This document shows positions 53,557 through 63,280 of a stretch of 64,000 nucleotides of DNA, piece after piece. Position numbers and translations under genes: made by a program. Source of the DNA: Parabacteroides sp. (GTDB taxonomy: Bacteria > Bacteroidota > Bacteroidia > Bacteroidales > Tannerellaceae); the NCBI GenBank assembly GCA_019417325.1, contig DXVO01000022.1, positions 1 through 64,000 of the forward strand. Reading direction: 5' to 3'. The notes below the pieces were generated by a model. The model was not told the origin of the DNA. It made no database searches and saw nothing but the letters and a program-made list of their open reading frames with translations. The first letter of the stretch is position 1, and every line of letters begins with the position of its first letter.

Positions 53557-54906
53557 TTACCATTCTATAAACTTACCACGCATCCGGCGTTTCTCCAGTT
53601 CTTCCTCCAGATGACGTTGCCGGTCTTTAGCTATATAACGCCGGGCAAAAATATTCGGCACGGCAACTCCCAACGAAATACAGAGAATAATGAGTGCAGA
53701 ATTGATACCATTAGCAAAAGCATTCGTTACTTCCCCTACAACTCCATGCAGATTAATGAAAGCCAATAAAGAACGATACATTAATACCCCCGGAATCATA
53801 GGAATGACACTGGGTATTGTCAACACATGATTCGGTACATGAAACCAGTGGACCGCTTTTACAGCAATAAGACTAACAACAAAGCTCCCCATAAACGAAC
53901 CGATTACCGGGCCATATCCCAACTCAAAATTCACAAAATTACGTGTACATACAGCAATAATACCGCCTACGGCCACAACCCAAAGCAAATTCCTTTGAAT
54001 ATTGAATATCATTGAAAAGCCTATGGCGGCTATCGCTGCTGATATAGCATAAACATAATACGGATCGTGAGGCACCATGCTCAGTTCACTAAACTTATGG
54101 TCGATAGTCACATCATCCATCACCAACACCCGCATGGCAAATGCAATACCGAAAGTCATAGCCCCCACCATCATCAGCGTATTAGCAGCCCGGGTAATAC
54201 CCGTCAACAAATGGTTATCGATCATATCATCCACAAAATTAATCAAAGGTACTCCCGGCACGATAAACAAGGCACAGGCGAGCAAAGGATGATAAGGTGT
54301 ATCCGACAATCCCGAATAAGAAGAAATAAATGCCAGACAAGTAGAAACAAATGCAGCTGCCGCTATACTCATATACACATTAATACCAAATTCGATACAA
54401 CGTGCACGAACCCTGAAACCGATAAAAGCACATATAGACGCAAACAGAAAAGCAATCCAGTCGCAACCAAATAATTTACAGAAGCCCCCACAAGCAAAAC
54501 CTGCCCCGATTGCTACAATATAAGGGATGTAATTCCTCGGCTGACGGGCTATCTTTTCCAACTCTTCCTCATATTTATCCAGAGAATAATCCTGCTCTAT
54601 CGCATGCCAGGACAATTTACTGATTTGTGAAATCGTTGTCATATTGATACCATGCTTTTCACATTTCTGAAATTTGGAGAATGAGTGCCGGTCATCACTT
54701 ACATTCACCATAATCATTGTCCACCGGATGTCTATATGTAATTTTTCTTCAGGAATCCCCATAAAAGCTGCGACACGCTTCATATTCCGTTCAATTCGGT
54801 TTGTGTCCGCCGCACTTTCCATCAGCAATTGTCCGGTACGGAGTAAAAGAGCCAGTTTACGACGCAACAAAAACACTTCCTGGTCGTTCAAGATACTATT
54901 TTCCAT
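53557..54906 (-). CDS. Threonine/serine exporter ThrE family protein
   Basis: 449 residues. The N-terminal soluble domain and first five membrane segments belong to ThrE (PF06738-like: GQLLMESAADTNRIERNM, DIRWTMIMVNVSD), the second half to the ThrE_2-like membrane module (PVIGSFMGSFVVSLIAV, IPSVIPMIPGVLMYRSLLAF). Both halves are in one chain as in Corynebacterium ThrE. The family exports threonine and serine. It sits 13 bases after the carboxyltransferase gene, so it is co-transcribed with the propionyl/methylmalonyl-CoA enzymes. Confidence 0.9.
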   Translation of the reverse strand: MENSILNDQEVFLLRRKLALLLRTGQLLMESAADTNRIERNMKRVAAFMGIPEEKLHIDIRWTMIMVNVSDDRHSFSKFQKCEKHGINMTTISQISKLSWHAIEQDYSLDKYEEELEKIARQPRNYIPYIVAIGAGFACGGFCKLFGCDWIAFLFASICAFIGFRVRARCIEFGINVYMSIAAAAFVSTCLAFISSYSGLSDTPYHPLLACALFIVPGVPLINFVDDMIDNHLLTGITRAANTLMMVGAMTFGIAFAMRVLVMDDVTIDHKFSELSMVPHDPYYVYAISAAIAAIGFSMIFNIQRNLLWVVAVGGIIAVCTRNFVNFELGYGPVIGSFMGSFVVSLIAVKAVHWFHVPNHVLTIPSVIPMIPGVLMYRSLLAFINLHGVVGEVTNAFANGINSALIILCISLGVAVPNIFARRYIAKDRQRHLEEELEKRRMRGKFIEW

Positions 54907-54919
54907 CTTTCACGATCTC

Positions 54920-56452
54920 CTATAAAGGCATATTACCATGTTTTTTCGGCGGATTACTCTGGCTCTTGTTTTTCGCCATTTCCAACGCCTGAATTAATTT
55001 AAAACGAGTTTGGCGAGGCATGATAATCTCATCAATAAAACCAAGTTCGGCAGCACGATACGGATTCGAAAATTGTTCATTGTAAGTTTGCACAGCACGA
55101 GCTTTTTCTTCTCCATCAGCCTTACGGTAAAGGATATTGACTGCACCATCAGCCCCCATCACCGCAATTTCCGCCATTGGATAAGCCAAGTTAATATCAG
55201 CTCCCGTAGGTTTACTTGACATCACAATGTAAGCACCACCATAAGCCTTGCGAGTAATTAACGTTATTTTGGGAACAGTCGCTTCCGCATAAGCATATAC
55301 GATCTTTGCTCCATGACGAATAATGCCATTATGCTCCTGTTGGCAACCGGGTAAAAAGCCTGGCACATCTTCAAATGTCACCAAAGGAATATTGAAACAA
55401 TCACAGAAACGAATAAAACGTGCCGCTTTGTCCGATGCGTCAATATCAAGAACGCCAGCCAGAAAAGCCGGTTGATTGGCAACAATACCAACCGATTGTC
55501 CTCCTAAACGGGCAAAACCAATTACTACATTTTTAGCAAAATGAGGCATTACTTCAAAGAAATAATGATTGTCTACAACCGGTTCGATAATATCCTTTAT
55601 ATCATATGGTACATTCGGGTCGTCTGGAATAATATGCTGTAAATCTTCCGCTTCACGACGGATATCGTCAGAACATGCTGCCACGGGAGCATCTTCCATA
55701 TTATTAGAAGGCAAAAAGCTCAATAATTCCCGAATACTCATCAGTGTCTCCTCTTCCGTATCACACATGAAATGGGTCACACCGCTCTTTGTACTATGAG
55801 TATAAGCACCACCCAGTTCTTCCTTTTCTACTTCTTCATGGGTAACCGCTTTCACTACATCCGGTCCGGTAATGAACATATGGCTCTTCTCTTTCACCAT
55901 AAAAATGAAGTCTGTTAATGCCGGAGAATAACAAGCGCCCCCGGCACAAGGTCCCAGGATTGCAGAGATTTGAGGGACCACTCCGGAGGCCATTGTATTT
56001 TGATAGAAGATAGAAGCATAACCGGAAAGGCTACCCACTCCTTCCTGAATACGTGCACCTCCCGAATCATTAAGGGCAATGACGGTGGCACCGTTTTTCA
56101 ATGCCAAACTCTGTACTTTCACGATTTTAGCGGCATTGGTTGCGCTCAACGTTCCTCCATAAGCAGTGAAATCATATGCATAAACAAAGACCAAACGATC
56201 GTCAATCTTACCATATCCAGAGACAATCCCATCTCCCGGGATTTTATGTTTATCCATATCGAAATTTGTACAACGGTGCGTGACAAACTTATCCAGTTCT
56301 ACGAATGTACCTTTATCCAATAACATATCGATACGTTCGCGGGCAGTCATCCGTCCGGATTCATGCAGTTTTTCAATACGGGCAACACCACCTCCAAGGG
56401 ATGCCGCCTTATCCAATTCTTCAAACTGTTTATAGATTTCTTCCTTCTTCAT
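54920..56452 (-). CDS. mmdA: Acyl-CoA carboxylase carboxyltransferase subunit / methylmalonyl-CoA decarboxylase alpha subunit
   Basis: 510 residues, crotonase-fold carboxyltransferase with both N and C halves fused. Typical segments: GKIDDRLVFVYAYDFTAYGGTLS, ALNDSGGARIQEGVGSLSGY, GPCAGGACYSPALTDF, FEDVPGFLPGCQQEHNGIIRHGAK and ITRKAYGGAYIVMSSK. It moves CO2 between biotin and propionyl- or methylmalonyl-CoA. A biotin carboxylase and carrier are encoded just upstream and no membrane decarboxylase beta subunit is present, which favours a carboxylase over a Na+ pump. It overlaps the carrier gene by 23 bases. Confidence 0.93.
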   Translation of the reverse strand: MKKEEIYKQFEELDKAASLGGGVARIEKLHESGRMTARERIDMLLDKGTFVELDKFVTHRCTNFDMDKHKIPGDGIVSGYGKIDDRLVFVYAYDFTAYGGTLSATNAAKIVKVQSLALKNGATVIALNDSGGARIQEGVGSLSGYASIFYQNTMASGVVPQISAILGPCAGGACYSPALTDFIFMVKEKSHMFITGPDVVKAVTHEEVEKEELGGAYTHSTKSGVTHFMCDTEEETLMSIRELLSFLPSNNMEDAPVAACSDDIRREAEDLQHIIPDDPNVPYDIKDIIEPVVDNHYFFEVMPHFAKNVVIGFARLGGQSVGIVANQPAFLAGVLDIDASDKAARFIRFCDCFNIPLVTFEDVPGFLPGCQQEHNGIIRHGAKIVYAYAEATVPKITLITRKAYGGAYIVMSSKPTGADINLAYPMAEIAVMGADGAVNILYRKADGEEKARAVQTYNEQFSNPYRAAELGFIDEIIMPRQTRFKLIQALEMAKNKSQSNPPKKHGNMPL

Positions 56453-56969
56453 CTTTTTCTTCTTTTAATAAATCCAATGTCATTAATAACTGGTTTCCAT
56501 TTACTGTATCGCCTTCCTTCACCAATATCTCACGTACGATACAATCGGAACTGACTTTATAATTACTCTGCATTTTCATTGCTTCAATAACGACTGCAAT
56601 ATCTCCAGCGGCTAACTGGTCACCTTTCTGAACCGGAATCTTTACAACCTTTCCCGGCATAGGGGATACTATCTTATCATCTTGTTTCTCTTCGGTATTT
56701 TTCCGCATACGCAGATATTTAGCTTGCGAATCAACAATATTGACGGCATAAGAAGAGAAAAGAGTGTTTACCTGATAAGATTTTCCTCCTTCGGAACGGA
56801 TAAGCTCCGCATTATACGAATGTCCACCATGCAAGATAGAGCAAGCGCCATTCTCTGCCATTACAATATCCGCTTCATAAGGTTTTCCATCTATGCTGAG
56901 TTGAACTTTATTCCCGTCTTTGCTTATCAATGAAACATCGGCAATACGGTCTCCTATATGTATTTCCAT
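56430..56969 (-). CDS. Biotin carboxyl carrier protein (biotin/lipoyl attachment domain)
   Basis: 179 residues. The last 75 form a biotinyl domain with VIEAMKMQ holding the biotinylated Lys, preceded by MPGKVVKIPVQKGD. The first about 95 residues form a beta-rich domain as in the carrier part of long acyl-CoA carboxylases (VQLSIDGKPYEAD). It shuttles CO2 between the biotin carboxylase and the carboxyltransferase encoded next to it. The 23-base overlap with the downstream gene points to translational coupling. Confidence 0.93.
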   Translation of the reverse strand: MEIHIGDRIADVSLISKDGNKVQLSIDGKPYEADIVMAENGACSILHGGHSYNAELIRSEGGKSYQVNTLFSSYAVNIVDSQAKYLRMRKNTEEKQDDKIVSPMPGKVVKIPVQKGDQLAAGDIAVVIEAMKMQSNYKVSSDCIVREILVKEGDTVNGNQLLMTLDLLKEEKDEEGRNL

Positions 56970-56982
56970 AATTCTATACAGT

Positions 56983-58500
56983 TTAAATTCTTAACACACC
57001 TTTTTGCAATCCGAACTCACGCCAGCGGCTGATCGGACGATTATCCGAAGCCGTTCCGGACTTATTCTCATCCAGATTCATCAAGTAATCCATATAAGCG
57101 GCAACAAGTGCTACATTTTCCGATTCATGCTCATCGTCCGGATTAACAGGCTGTTGCAACCGGGTTGCATTCTTTTCAATAAAAGAAGTATCGTAATGTC
57201 CTTGTACGAAATCCGGGATATCCATCATACGACGGAGATAAGTGATATTCGTTTTCAAGCCCGTTATCTTATACTCATGTAATACGCGACGCATCCGTTC
57301 GATAGCATATTGGCGGGTCGTTGCCCAAACAATCAGTTTTCCAATCATCGGGTCATAATAGACAGGTATCTCATACCCTTCGTAAACATAGCTGTCGATA
57401 CGCACCCCGATACCGTTCGGTTCGGTAAGTTGGCGTATCACACCAGGCGAAGGCATAAAACCGGCAGTTGTATCTTCCGCACAAATACGGCATTCGATAG
57501 CATGTCCACGCTGCAAAACATCTTCTTGCCGTATATGCAATTTTTCATTATTTGCGATACGTATCTGTTCTTTTACCAAATCGATACCCAGAACTTCTTC
57601 CGTTATCGGATGTTCTACCTGTAAACGGGTATTCATTTCAAGAAAGTAAAAATTCCGGTTTTTATCTACAAGAAATTCAATTGTCCCGGCACCGGAATAA
57701 TTTACAGCTTTCGCAGCTGCCACGGCTTTCAATCCCATCTCATGTCTCAGTTCAGATGTGACAAAAGGAGATGGCGTTTCTTCCAATACTTTCTGGTTAC
57801 GGCGTTGTACAGAGCATTCACGTTCACAAAGATGAATGACATTTCCATGATTATCACCCAATATCTGGAATTCGATATGATGAGGTTCCTCTACAAATTT
57901 CTCCAGATAAACCGTATCATCTCCAAATGAAGAAAGCGATTCGGAACGGGCCGCGTTATAGGCTTCTTCCACATCTTCCTCGCGATGTATCAAACGCATG
58001 CCTTTTCCTCCACCTCCCATAGAGGCTTTCAACATTACCGGGAAACCTATCTCACAACATAAGCGGCGCGCCTCAGCTGCATCGGTTATCGGTTGTTGGG
58101 TTCCGGGTACGACCGGAACGCCTGCCGCAATCATACGTTTACGTGCAGATATTTTATCTCCCATAGCTTCTATTGTCTCTGCAGCCGGGCCGATAAAAAT
58201 GAGACCTTCTTCCTTGCATCTACGGGCAAATGCAGCATTCTCAGACAAAAAACCATAACCCGGATGGATAGCATCCACTTTATGTTGCTTGGCTGCATTG
58301 ATAATCTTTTCTATATCCAGATAACTTTCTTTTGAAGCAGCCGGACCTATCAGACTGGCTTCATCTGCATACAATACGTGGCGCGCTGTTCTATCTGCTT
58401 CCGAGAAAACGGCAACAGAGCGTATACCCATTTCACGGCAAGAACGCATCACCCTCATAGCTATTTCGCCACGATTGGCAATTAATATTTTTCTAATCAT
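56983..58500 (-). CDS. accC: Biotin carboxylase subunit of an acyl-CoA carboxylase
   Basis: 505 residues. IRKILIANRGEIAMRVMR, HPGYGFLSENA, the ATP-grasp glycine loop MGGGGKGMR, EKFVEEPHHIEFQ, ERECSVQRRNQKV and EMNTRLQVEHPITE are all present. It carboxylates biotin on the carrier protein with ATP and bicarbonate. The chain is about 50 residues longer than the E. coli AccC, the excess being a C-terminal tail after the last helix. Its operon partners suggest a propionyl-CoA carboxylase rather than fatty-acid-forming acetyl-CoA carboxylase. Confidence 0.94.
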   Translation of the reverse strand: MIRKILIANRGEIAMRVMRSCREMGIRSVAVFSEADRTARHVLYADEASLIGPAASKESYLDIEKIINAAKQHKVDAIHPGYGFLSENAAFARRCKEEGLIFIGPAAETIEAMGDKISARKRMIAAGVPVVPGTQQPITDAAEARRLCCEIGFPVMLKASMGGGGKGMRLIHREEDVEEAYNAARSESLSSFGDDTVYLEKFVEEPHHIEFQILGDNHGNVIHLCERECSVQRRNQKVLEETPSPFVTSELRHEMGLKAVAAAKAVNYSGAGTIEFLVDKNRNFYFLEMNTRLQVEHPITEEVLGIDLVKEQIRIANNEKLHIRQEDVLQRGHAIECRICAEDTTAGFMPSPGVIRQLTEPNGIGVRIDSYVYEGYEIPVYYDPMIGKLIVWATTRQYAIERMRRVLHEYKITGLKTNITYLRRMMDIPDFVQGHYDTSFIEKNATRLQQPVNPDDEHESENVALVAAYMDYLMNLDENKSGTASDNRPISRWREFGLQKGVLRI

Positions 58501-58504
58501 ATAA

Positions 58505-58720
58505 TTATTGTTTCTTCTGTTTATAACAGGGATTTACTTCTGAGACATAAAAATTAATTTTGATTTCTTCCAGGCAGGATTTACACAGGCACTCCGTATA
58601 ATGCATCTTTACATAAGCGCGCTGGAAGTTATCAAGTTTCACAGTTGCGCATTGACAGTCGATGATATTATCGGGCTGGCAAACAAAAGAGACACCGCAA
58701 CGCGGACATTTCTTCTCCAT
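58505..58720 (-). CDS. Cysteine-rich CWC-type zinc-binding small protein
   Basis: 71 residues with eight Cys before the tail: CPRCGVSFVC, CQC, and CLCKSC. This is the cysteine-rich CWC family, presumably binding zinc; no function is known. It is the first gene after the cobalamin riboswitch and lies 4 bases before the biotin carboxylase gene, so it belongs to that operon. Confidence 0.85.
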   Translation of the reverse strand: MEKKCPRCGVSFVCQPDNIIDCQCATVKLDNFQRAYVKMHYTECLCKSCLEEIKINFYVSEVNPCYKQKKQ

Positions 58721-58744
58721 AAATCACTAAATTTTAAATTTCGT

Positions 58745-58970
58745 ATTCTTTTTCGTATCCGTATCCTAACCCACGAGGATATGAACCTTTAACGAATGGC
58801 AGGTCTTCTGACTGACTCCCATCCTGAAGCCTTCCCGGCCTTCCGGCCAGTGGCAAAAGTAGTTTCAGAATGTTGAACGGAGCTTCACAGCAGCGGGACT
58901 GTCCGGGACTTACACCCGATTCCCTTTTAATCCGTATCTCCGAATGGCAAATACGGAACCGATTCGATGG
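58745..58970 (-). promoter_or_regulatory. Cobalamin (B12) riboswitch
   Basis: Read on the minus strand, the core runs from GGTTCCGTATTTGCC through TTAAAAGGGAATCGGGTGTA, CCCGCTGCTGTGA (B12 box), GCCACTGGCC and GGGAAGGC to GGGAGTCAGTCAGAAGACCTGCC, all hallmarks of the class. A hairpin TATCCT/AGGATA with loop CGTGGGTT (about 58755-58780) follows as candidate kissing/expression element. The promoter element is at 58972-58979 and the first gene starts 25 bases after the hairpin. It should lower expression of the CWC-accC-carrier-mmdA-thrE-exchanger operon when B12 is bound. Confidence 0.93.
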
Positions 58971-58971
58971 C

Positions 58972-58979
58972 AAAGATAG
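58972..58979 (-). promoter_or_regulatory. -7 promoter element of the riboswitch-led operon
   Basis: TATCTTTG on the minus strand; the predicted start about 7 bases on falls just before the riboswitch core, so the whole RNA is included. Confidence 0.65.
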
Positions 58980-58980
58980 A

Positions 58981-59309
58981 TATTTTTTTTAGAATCGCTC
59001 TGCTCTCCATCCGGATACTATCTTTTTGACAAAATGACAATACATCCTGTTCTGTATCGTCTATGGAGATAATGATCCGGAGCAGATTGTAAAAACGTCA
59101 CTCTCAAAAAGTTTAACCTTATCAAAATATATATGCTTTATTTGTGCTGATAGTTGGATTTTAACACGCAAATAATAGGAATTAGTCGCGGAGATAACTG
59201 GAAATCTTTTCAAAATAGATAGAAATAAGTTCCGAATAGTGTGGAAATACACAAAATGTACAAAAGTGGTAAATCCAGAAGAAGAACTTCCTTCTGGATT
59301 CCGGATAAC
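58981..59309. other. Intergenic region without supported gene
   Basis: Between the riboswitch promoter and the terminator of the GH78 gene I see no ORF worth keeping. CCAGAAG...CTTCTGG near 59272-59298 forms a small hairpin beside the GH78 terminator. Confidence 0.5.
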
Positions 59310-59356
59310 AAAAAAGGAACTGCCAGACTTTTCCGGGTCAGACAATTCCTTTTTTA
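59310..59356 (-). terminator. Terminator of the second GH78 gene
   Basis: AAAAAAGGAA pairs with AATTCCTTTTTT over a loop rich in G/C, 51 bases beyond the stop; U-runs on both strands. Confidence 0.78.
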
Positions 59357-59406
59357 AAGTATATACAATTCTGTAACGAAAACTATTGCTTATTCAACAA
59401 ACTCCA

Positions 59407-62127
59407 TTAGTTCCCGAAATGATAGGTACCCGAAGCTATTTCAACCTTTATATATTGGTCATCTTCATTTATCTCACTGATACCGGGTAAAGATGTTACT
59501 TTTACACCGAAATCTTTAGGAATACGTACAGTTGCATAGGTATTTCCCGGTATGGTGATATCCCAACTGAATTTTCCGTCCTTTTTCTTCCATGCACTTT
59601 TTATCTCACCATAAACCGATTGATAAGAAGCAGACACATAGTCTAACCCTTCCGGGAAAACAGGAGCCATATCGATGTGGCGATAGCATAAAGCCCCTGG
59701 CGTACATTTAATACCAGCCAAGTCTTCATAATACCAAATCAGCAAGTCCCCAAGTAACATCACATGATTTGCAGAGTTCATCGCAGGATCGGCAGTATCA
59801 CCATTCCAAAGCTCCCAGATAGTAGTAGCCCCATTCTTAGCCATATAACCCCAACTTGGATATGTATCGTTTGTTGCAATCTTATATGCCACATCCACCC
59901 TACCGTTTTCGGTCAGTCCGCGCATCAAATGCTGGATACCCAAAACGCCGGTACTTACATGTCCTTTAAAATCCCCTTCGGTCTTTTTCACGATATTTTC
60001 GAATACCTTTGCTTCATAGCCATCCGGAACCAGTCCCAAACGTAAAGAAAGGATATTTGCCGTTACTGTATTATTTGCATATTCTGCTGTTTCGGGATTG
60101 AAGAACTTATCATTATAAGCCTTTTTCATCTTGGCAGCAAGGTCTTCATAAACAGACATATCGTCATAGTTCCATTGCAATTGGGCAAAACAAGTCATCT
60201 TATTCAATAAATCATAGAAGACAGCAGTACTTAACAATGTACCATCGGTCTTACGTGCCGGGTCTTGGGAATGGATTAATTCCTGGGATTCCGGCGGCAT
60301 ACACCAGTCGCCATACGTATCTTTTACAATCAGGTTATCTTTCATGCCTACTTCAAGCATATGTTCCATCCAACGCTTCATCGCGGGATAATGCTTGCGG
60401 ATAGCGGAATCATCCCCATACTGGGTATATATCATGTCTGCAATATAGAAAAAGGCAGAAGGCCAGGTAACATCATCATTATAAAGTACCCAATAATTCG
60501 GAGAAACATCCGAGATACTGCCTTCCGGACTTTGTGAGTCTTCTATATCCTGTAACCATTTCTTATACAGTAACGCATTATCAAAAACAAACGATTCGCC
60601 ATAAGCACCGGTTGCCCGGTCGCCCAACCAACCTAAACGTTCGTCACGTTGCGGACAATCCGTAGGCATTCCTCGGTAGTTACCGCGAATACCCCAGTAA
60701 GCATTCTTAAATACCTGGTTAATTACCGGATTGGATGTCTCGAATGTCCCGGTAGTTTCCATCTTATCATAAATAACTTCACCAGTAAAATCCGAAAGCT
60801 CTGGTTTATAATCAAGTCCATCTATTTCTACGAAGCGAAAACCGTGATATACAAAAACGGGAGCCCAGCTAAATCTACCGTCGCGGGCAGGCGTATAAAT
60901 ATCCGTCACGTTTGCGGAACGCAGGTTTGCCAGATAAAGAGAACCGTCTTTCTGTAATGTTTCAGCAAACTTCATAGTGACAGGCTTATCTTTTTTCCCT
61001 TTTAAATTAACGGACAACCATCCCACCATATTTTGTCCCATATCAAGAATATACTTCCCATCCGGACGTCCGGTAATGGAAACGGGTTTTATCCTTTCCT
61101 GTATACAGATATTCGGGTTAGGCTGTGCGATAAGTTTTCCACCGGGTGCCTCCATTCGGTCTACAGCTTTCCATGTACTGTCATCATATCCGTTCTTATT
61201 CCAATCGCCTAATTCAAGGCGGGCATCATATTCTTCTCCGTCAAATTCATTATTGGCAACAATCGGTCCTTTGGATGTTACTTTCCAAGATGTATCACTC
61301 GATACAATATCCTTTGAACCATCTGCATATTCGACCTCCAACTGCGCCAATAAACGAGGAAGACCGAATGTCTTCATTCCCGGATTCCGCATGGAGAAAT
61401 AACGCCCGTTACCTAACACGACCCCGATTGTATTCTTTCCGGATGTCAGAAAATCTGTTACATTATATACATTATAATATACCTTTTCAGTATACAAAGA
61501 AACAGTAGGAGATAAAACATCTTCAGCTATACGTTTCCCGTTCAGATATGTTTCGGAAGAACCAAGCCCCGAGATATAAAGAAGAGCGTTCTTTACCGGT
61601 TTGCCTGCATTGAACTCTTTTCGCAGGTAACGGGCAGCAAGGCGAGTTTTTCCCTGGTCCGTTTCCCCCGGATTCGCCATCTCTTCCAGACCAATCCAAG
61701 AAGCTTTCCAGTCTGCTGAATTTAAGAAAGCCATTGTCCATTTATTCACATCACTCCAAACCGCATCTCCCTGGTTTGTCTTCACTTTTACGCGCCAATA
61801 ATATGTTTTACCCGACTCCAAAGGCTTTCCGGCATAAGGTATCAATACAGACAAATAAGTTGAATCAACTCCGGAATCCCATACTAAATCTTTTCCTGAT
61901 TTCAGTTGCTCCGGAGAAGCAGCAACCTGCAATTGATAATACTCCTGCTCCAAAGCAGGCGTTCCGGATGTTATCTGCCAGGAAAAACGAGGCTGTGGAA
62001 TATCTATACCTACCGGATTTTCTTTCATTTCCACTCGAAGTTTTTTCACTTCCACATTCGGTACCGAAGTACAGTTAACAAGAATGACTGCCAGTGCAGC
62101 CCATAAAAACAAACTAATCTTTCTCAT
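59407..62127 (-). CDS. Alpha-L-rhamnosidase, GH78 (second copy)
   Basis: 906 residues, lipoprotein signal with VNC near residue 19. NPVGIDIPQPRFSW opens the same domain series as in the copy at 38845-41517: Ig-like module, beta-sandwich (YISGLGSSETYLNGKRI, GNGRYFS), catalytic (alpha/alpha)6 barrel with TDCPQRDERLGWLGD, and C-terminal sandwich. The catalytic motifs are complete. The two are paralogues, not recent copies. I start at MRKISL, because the upstream ATG gives a poor signal. It stands alone, between the riboswitch operon and prmA. Confidence 0.93.
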   Translation of the reverse strand: MRKISLFLWAALAVILVNCTSVPNVEVKKLRVEMKENPVGIDIPQPRFSWQITSGTPALEQEYYQLQVAASPEQLKSGKDLVWDSGVDSTYLSVLIPYAGKPLESGKTYYWRVKVKTNQGDAVWSDVNKWTMAFLNSADWKASWIGLEEMANPGETDQGKTRLAARYLRKEFNAGKPVKNALLYISGLGSSETYLNGKRIAEDVLSPTVSLYTEKVYYNVYNVTDFLTSGKNTIGVVLGNGRYFSMRNPGMKTFGLPRLLAQLEVEYADGSKDIVSSDTSWKVTSKGPIVANNEFDGEEYDARLELGDWNKNGYDDSTWKAVDRMEAPGGKLIAQPNPNICIQERIKPVSITGRPDGKYILDMGQNMVGWLSVNLKGKKDKPVTMKFAETLQKDGSLYLANLRSANVTDIYTPARDGRFSWAPVFVYHGFRFVEIDGLDYKPELSDFTGEVIYDKMETTGTFETSNPVINQVFKNAYWGIRGNYRGMPTDCPQRDERLGWLGDRATGAYGESFVFDNALLYKKWLQDIEDSQSPEGSISDVSPNYWVLYNDDVTWPSAFFYIADMIYTQYGDDSAIRKHYPAMKRWMEHMLEVGMKDNLIVKDTYGDWCMPPESQELIHSQDPARKTDGTLLSTAVFYDLLNKMTCFAQLQWNYDDMSVYEDLAAKMKKAYNDKFFNPETAEYANNTVTANILSLRLGLVPDGYEAKVFENIVKKTEGDFKGHVSTGVLGIQHLMRGLTENGRVDVAYKIATNDTYPSWGYMAKNGATTIWELWNGDTADPAMNSANHVMLLGDLLIWYYEDLAGIKCTPGALCYRHIDMAPVFPEGLDYVSASYQSVYGEIKSAWKKKDGKFSWDITIPGNTYATVRIPKDFGVKVTSLPGISEINEDDQYIKVEIASGTYHFGN

Positions 62128-62306
62128 AACAATATAAGAGTTTTTTATCGCTAATTTCTCAAATAAGGGATAAAGAAAATATTTTTTCACATGATATAAG
62201 TGTCAAAAATGACATTTAACCCTATTATTTTGACACTATTATCCGGTATCCTTATCTCTACTGAGAAAAAAAGCCCTGTTATCTGTTACTTTTTGGATTT
62301 ATCGTG

Positions 62307-62314
62307 TATATTTG
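62307..62314 (+). promoter_or_regulatory. -7 promoter element of prmA
   Basis: TATATTTG on the plus strand, 30 bases before the prmA ATG at 62345. It overlaps the earlier in-frame start codon at 62312, which supports the later start. Confidence 0.6.
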
Positions 62315-62344
62315 CGAAATACGATATTAACAAAAAACAGAAAG

Positions 62345-63199
62345 ATGAATTATTACGAGCTAAGTTTCACATATACTTCTCCGGTAGAAGTTTCAATCAT
62401 AAATGACATACTGGCTTCCGAACTGGGAGAAATAGGCTTTGAAAGTTTCACGGAAAATGAAAACGGGCTGCAAGGCTATATCTCCGACCAACTTTATAAT
62501 GTAAAAGATTTACAGGACAAACTGGCAACATTCCCTTTGGATAATGTTGAAATCCATTATACGGAAAGCCTGGTTGAGAGTAAGGACTGGAACGAAGAAT
62601 GGGAAAAGAATTATTTCAAACCAATCCGTATAGGAAACGATTGCATCATCCGTGCTTCATTCCATGAACCTGAGCCCGGTTATACCTACACAATTATTAT
62701 AGACCCGAAAATGGCATTCGGTACAGGCAACCATGAAACAACATACCTGATGATTAGCGAAATGCTGAAACTCGACCTGGAGGGTAAAGAATTATTGGAT
62801 ATGGGATGTGGAACAGCCGTTCTCGCTATTCTAGCCGACATGAAAAGAGCTAAACGCGTGGTAGGCATCGATATTGACGAATGGGCATATAATAATGCGC
62901 TTGAAAACATCCGCTTAAACCATGCCACAGATATTCAAATCGCATTGGGAGGCGCCGAACAAATTCCTGTATTCGGAACGTTTGATATTGTTTTCGCCAA
63001 TATTAACAGAAACATTTTACTAAACGACATCAAGTCATATTCTTCTTGTCTGAAACCCGGAGGATTACTCTATATGAGTGGTTTTTACAAAGATGATATT
63101 CCTTCGATAGAAGCAGAATGCAACAAGAACCAGTTGGCTCTGCTTTCATATACGGAGAAAAACAACTGGGTGGCAGTAAAGACTCAGAAACAACATTAA
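62345..63199 (+). CDS. prmA: Ribosomal protein L11 methyltransferase
   Basis: 284 residues. The N-terminal substrate-recognition part (1-100, MNYYELSFTY, WNEEWEKNYFKPIRIG) precedes the SAM-binding domain: DPKMAFGTGNHETTYLM, motif I LDMGCGTAVLAI (usual GxGSG is GCGTA here), GIDIDEWAYNNALEN and FANINRNILL with the NPxF-like site. PrmA trimethylates lysines and the N-terminus of L11. The end NWVAVKTQK is also typical. Confidence 0.94.
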   Translation: MNYYELSFTYTSPVEVSIINDILASELGEIGFESFTENENGLQGYISDQLYNVKDLQDKLATFPLDNVEIHYTESLVESKDWNEEWEKNYFKPIRIGNDCIIRASFHEPEPGYTYTIIIDPKMAFGTGNHETTYLMISEMLKLDLEGKELLDMGCGTAVLAILADMKRAKRVVGIDIDEWAYNNALENIRLNHATDIQIALGGAEQIPVFGTFDIVFANINRNILLNDIKSYSSCLKPGGLLYMSGFYKDDIPSIEAECNKNQLALLSYTEKNNWVAVKTQKQH

Positions 63200-63280
63200 T
63201 TAACACAAAAGTTAATGCAAACCTAAACTATCATTCAAAGTTTTGCGTTATCTTAGTAGCAACATAAAAAAGAAAGAGTT

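Noticed and set aside
58734..58973. 79-codon minus-strand ORF before the CWC gene
   Set aside because: It coincides with the cobalamin riboswitch; the conserved signal is RNA, not protein.
59061..59345. 94-codon minus-strand ORF between the riboswitch and GH78
   Set aside because: It begins inside the GH78 terminator hairpin and shows no family similarity.
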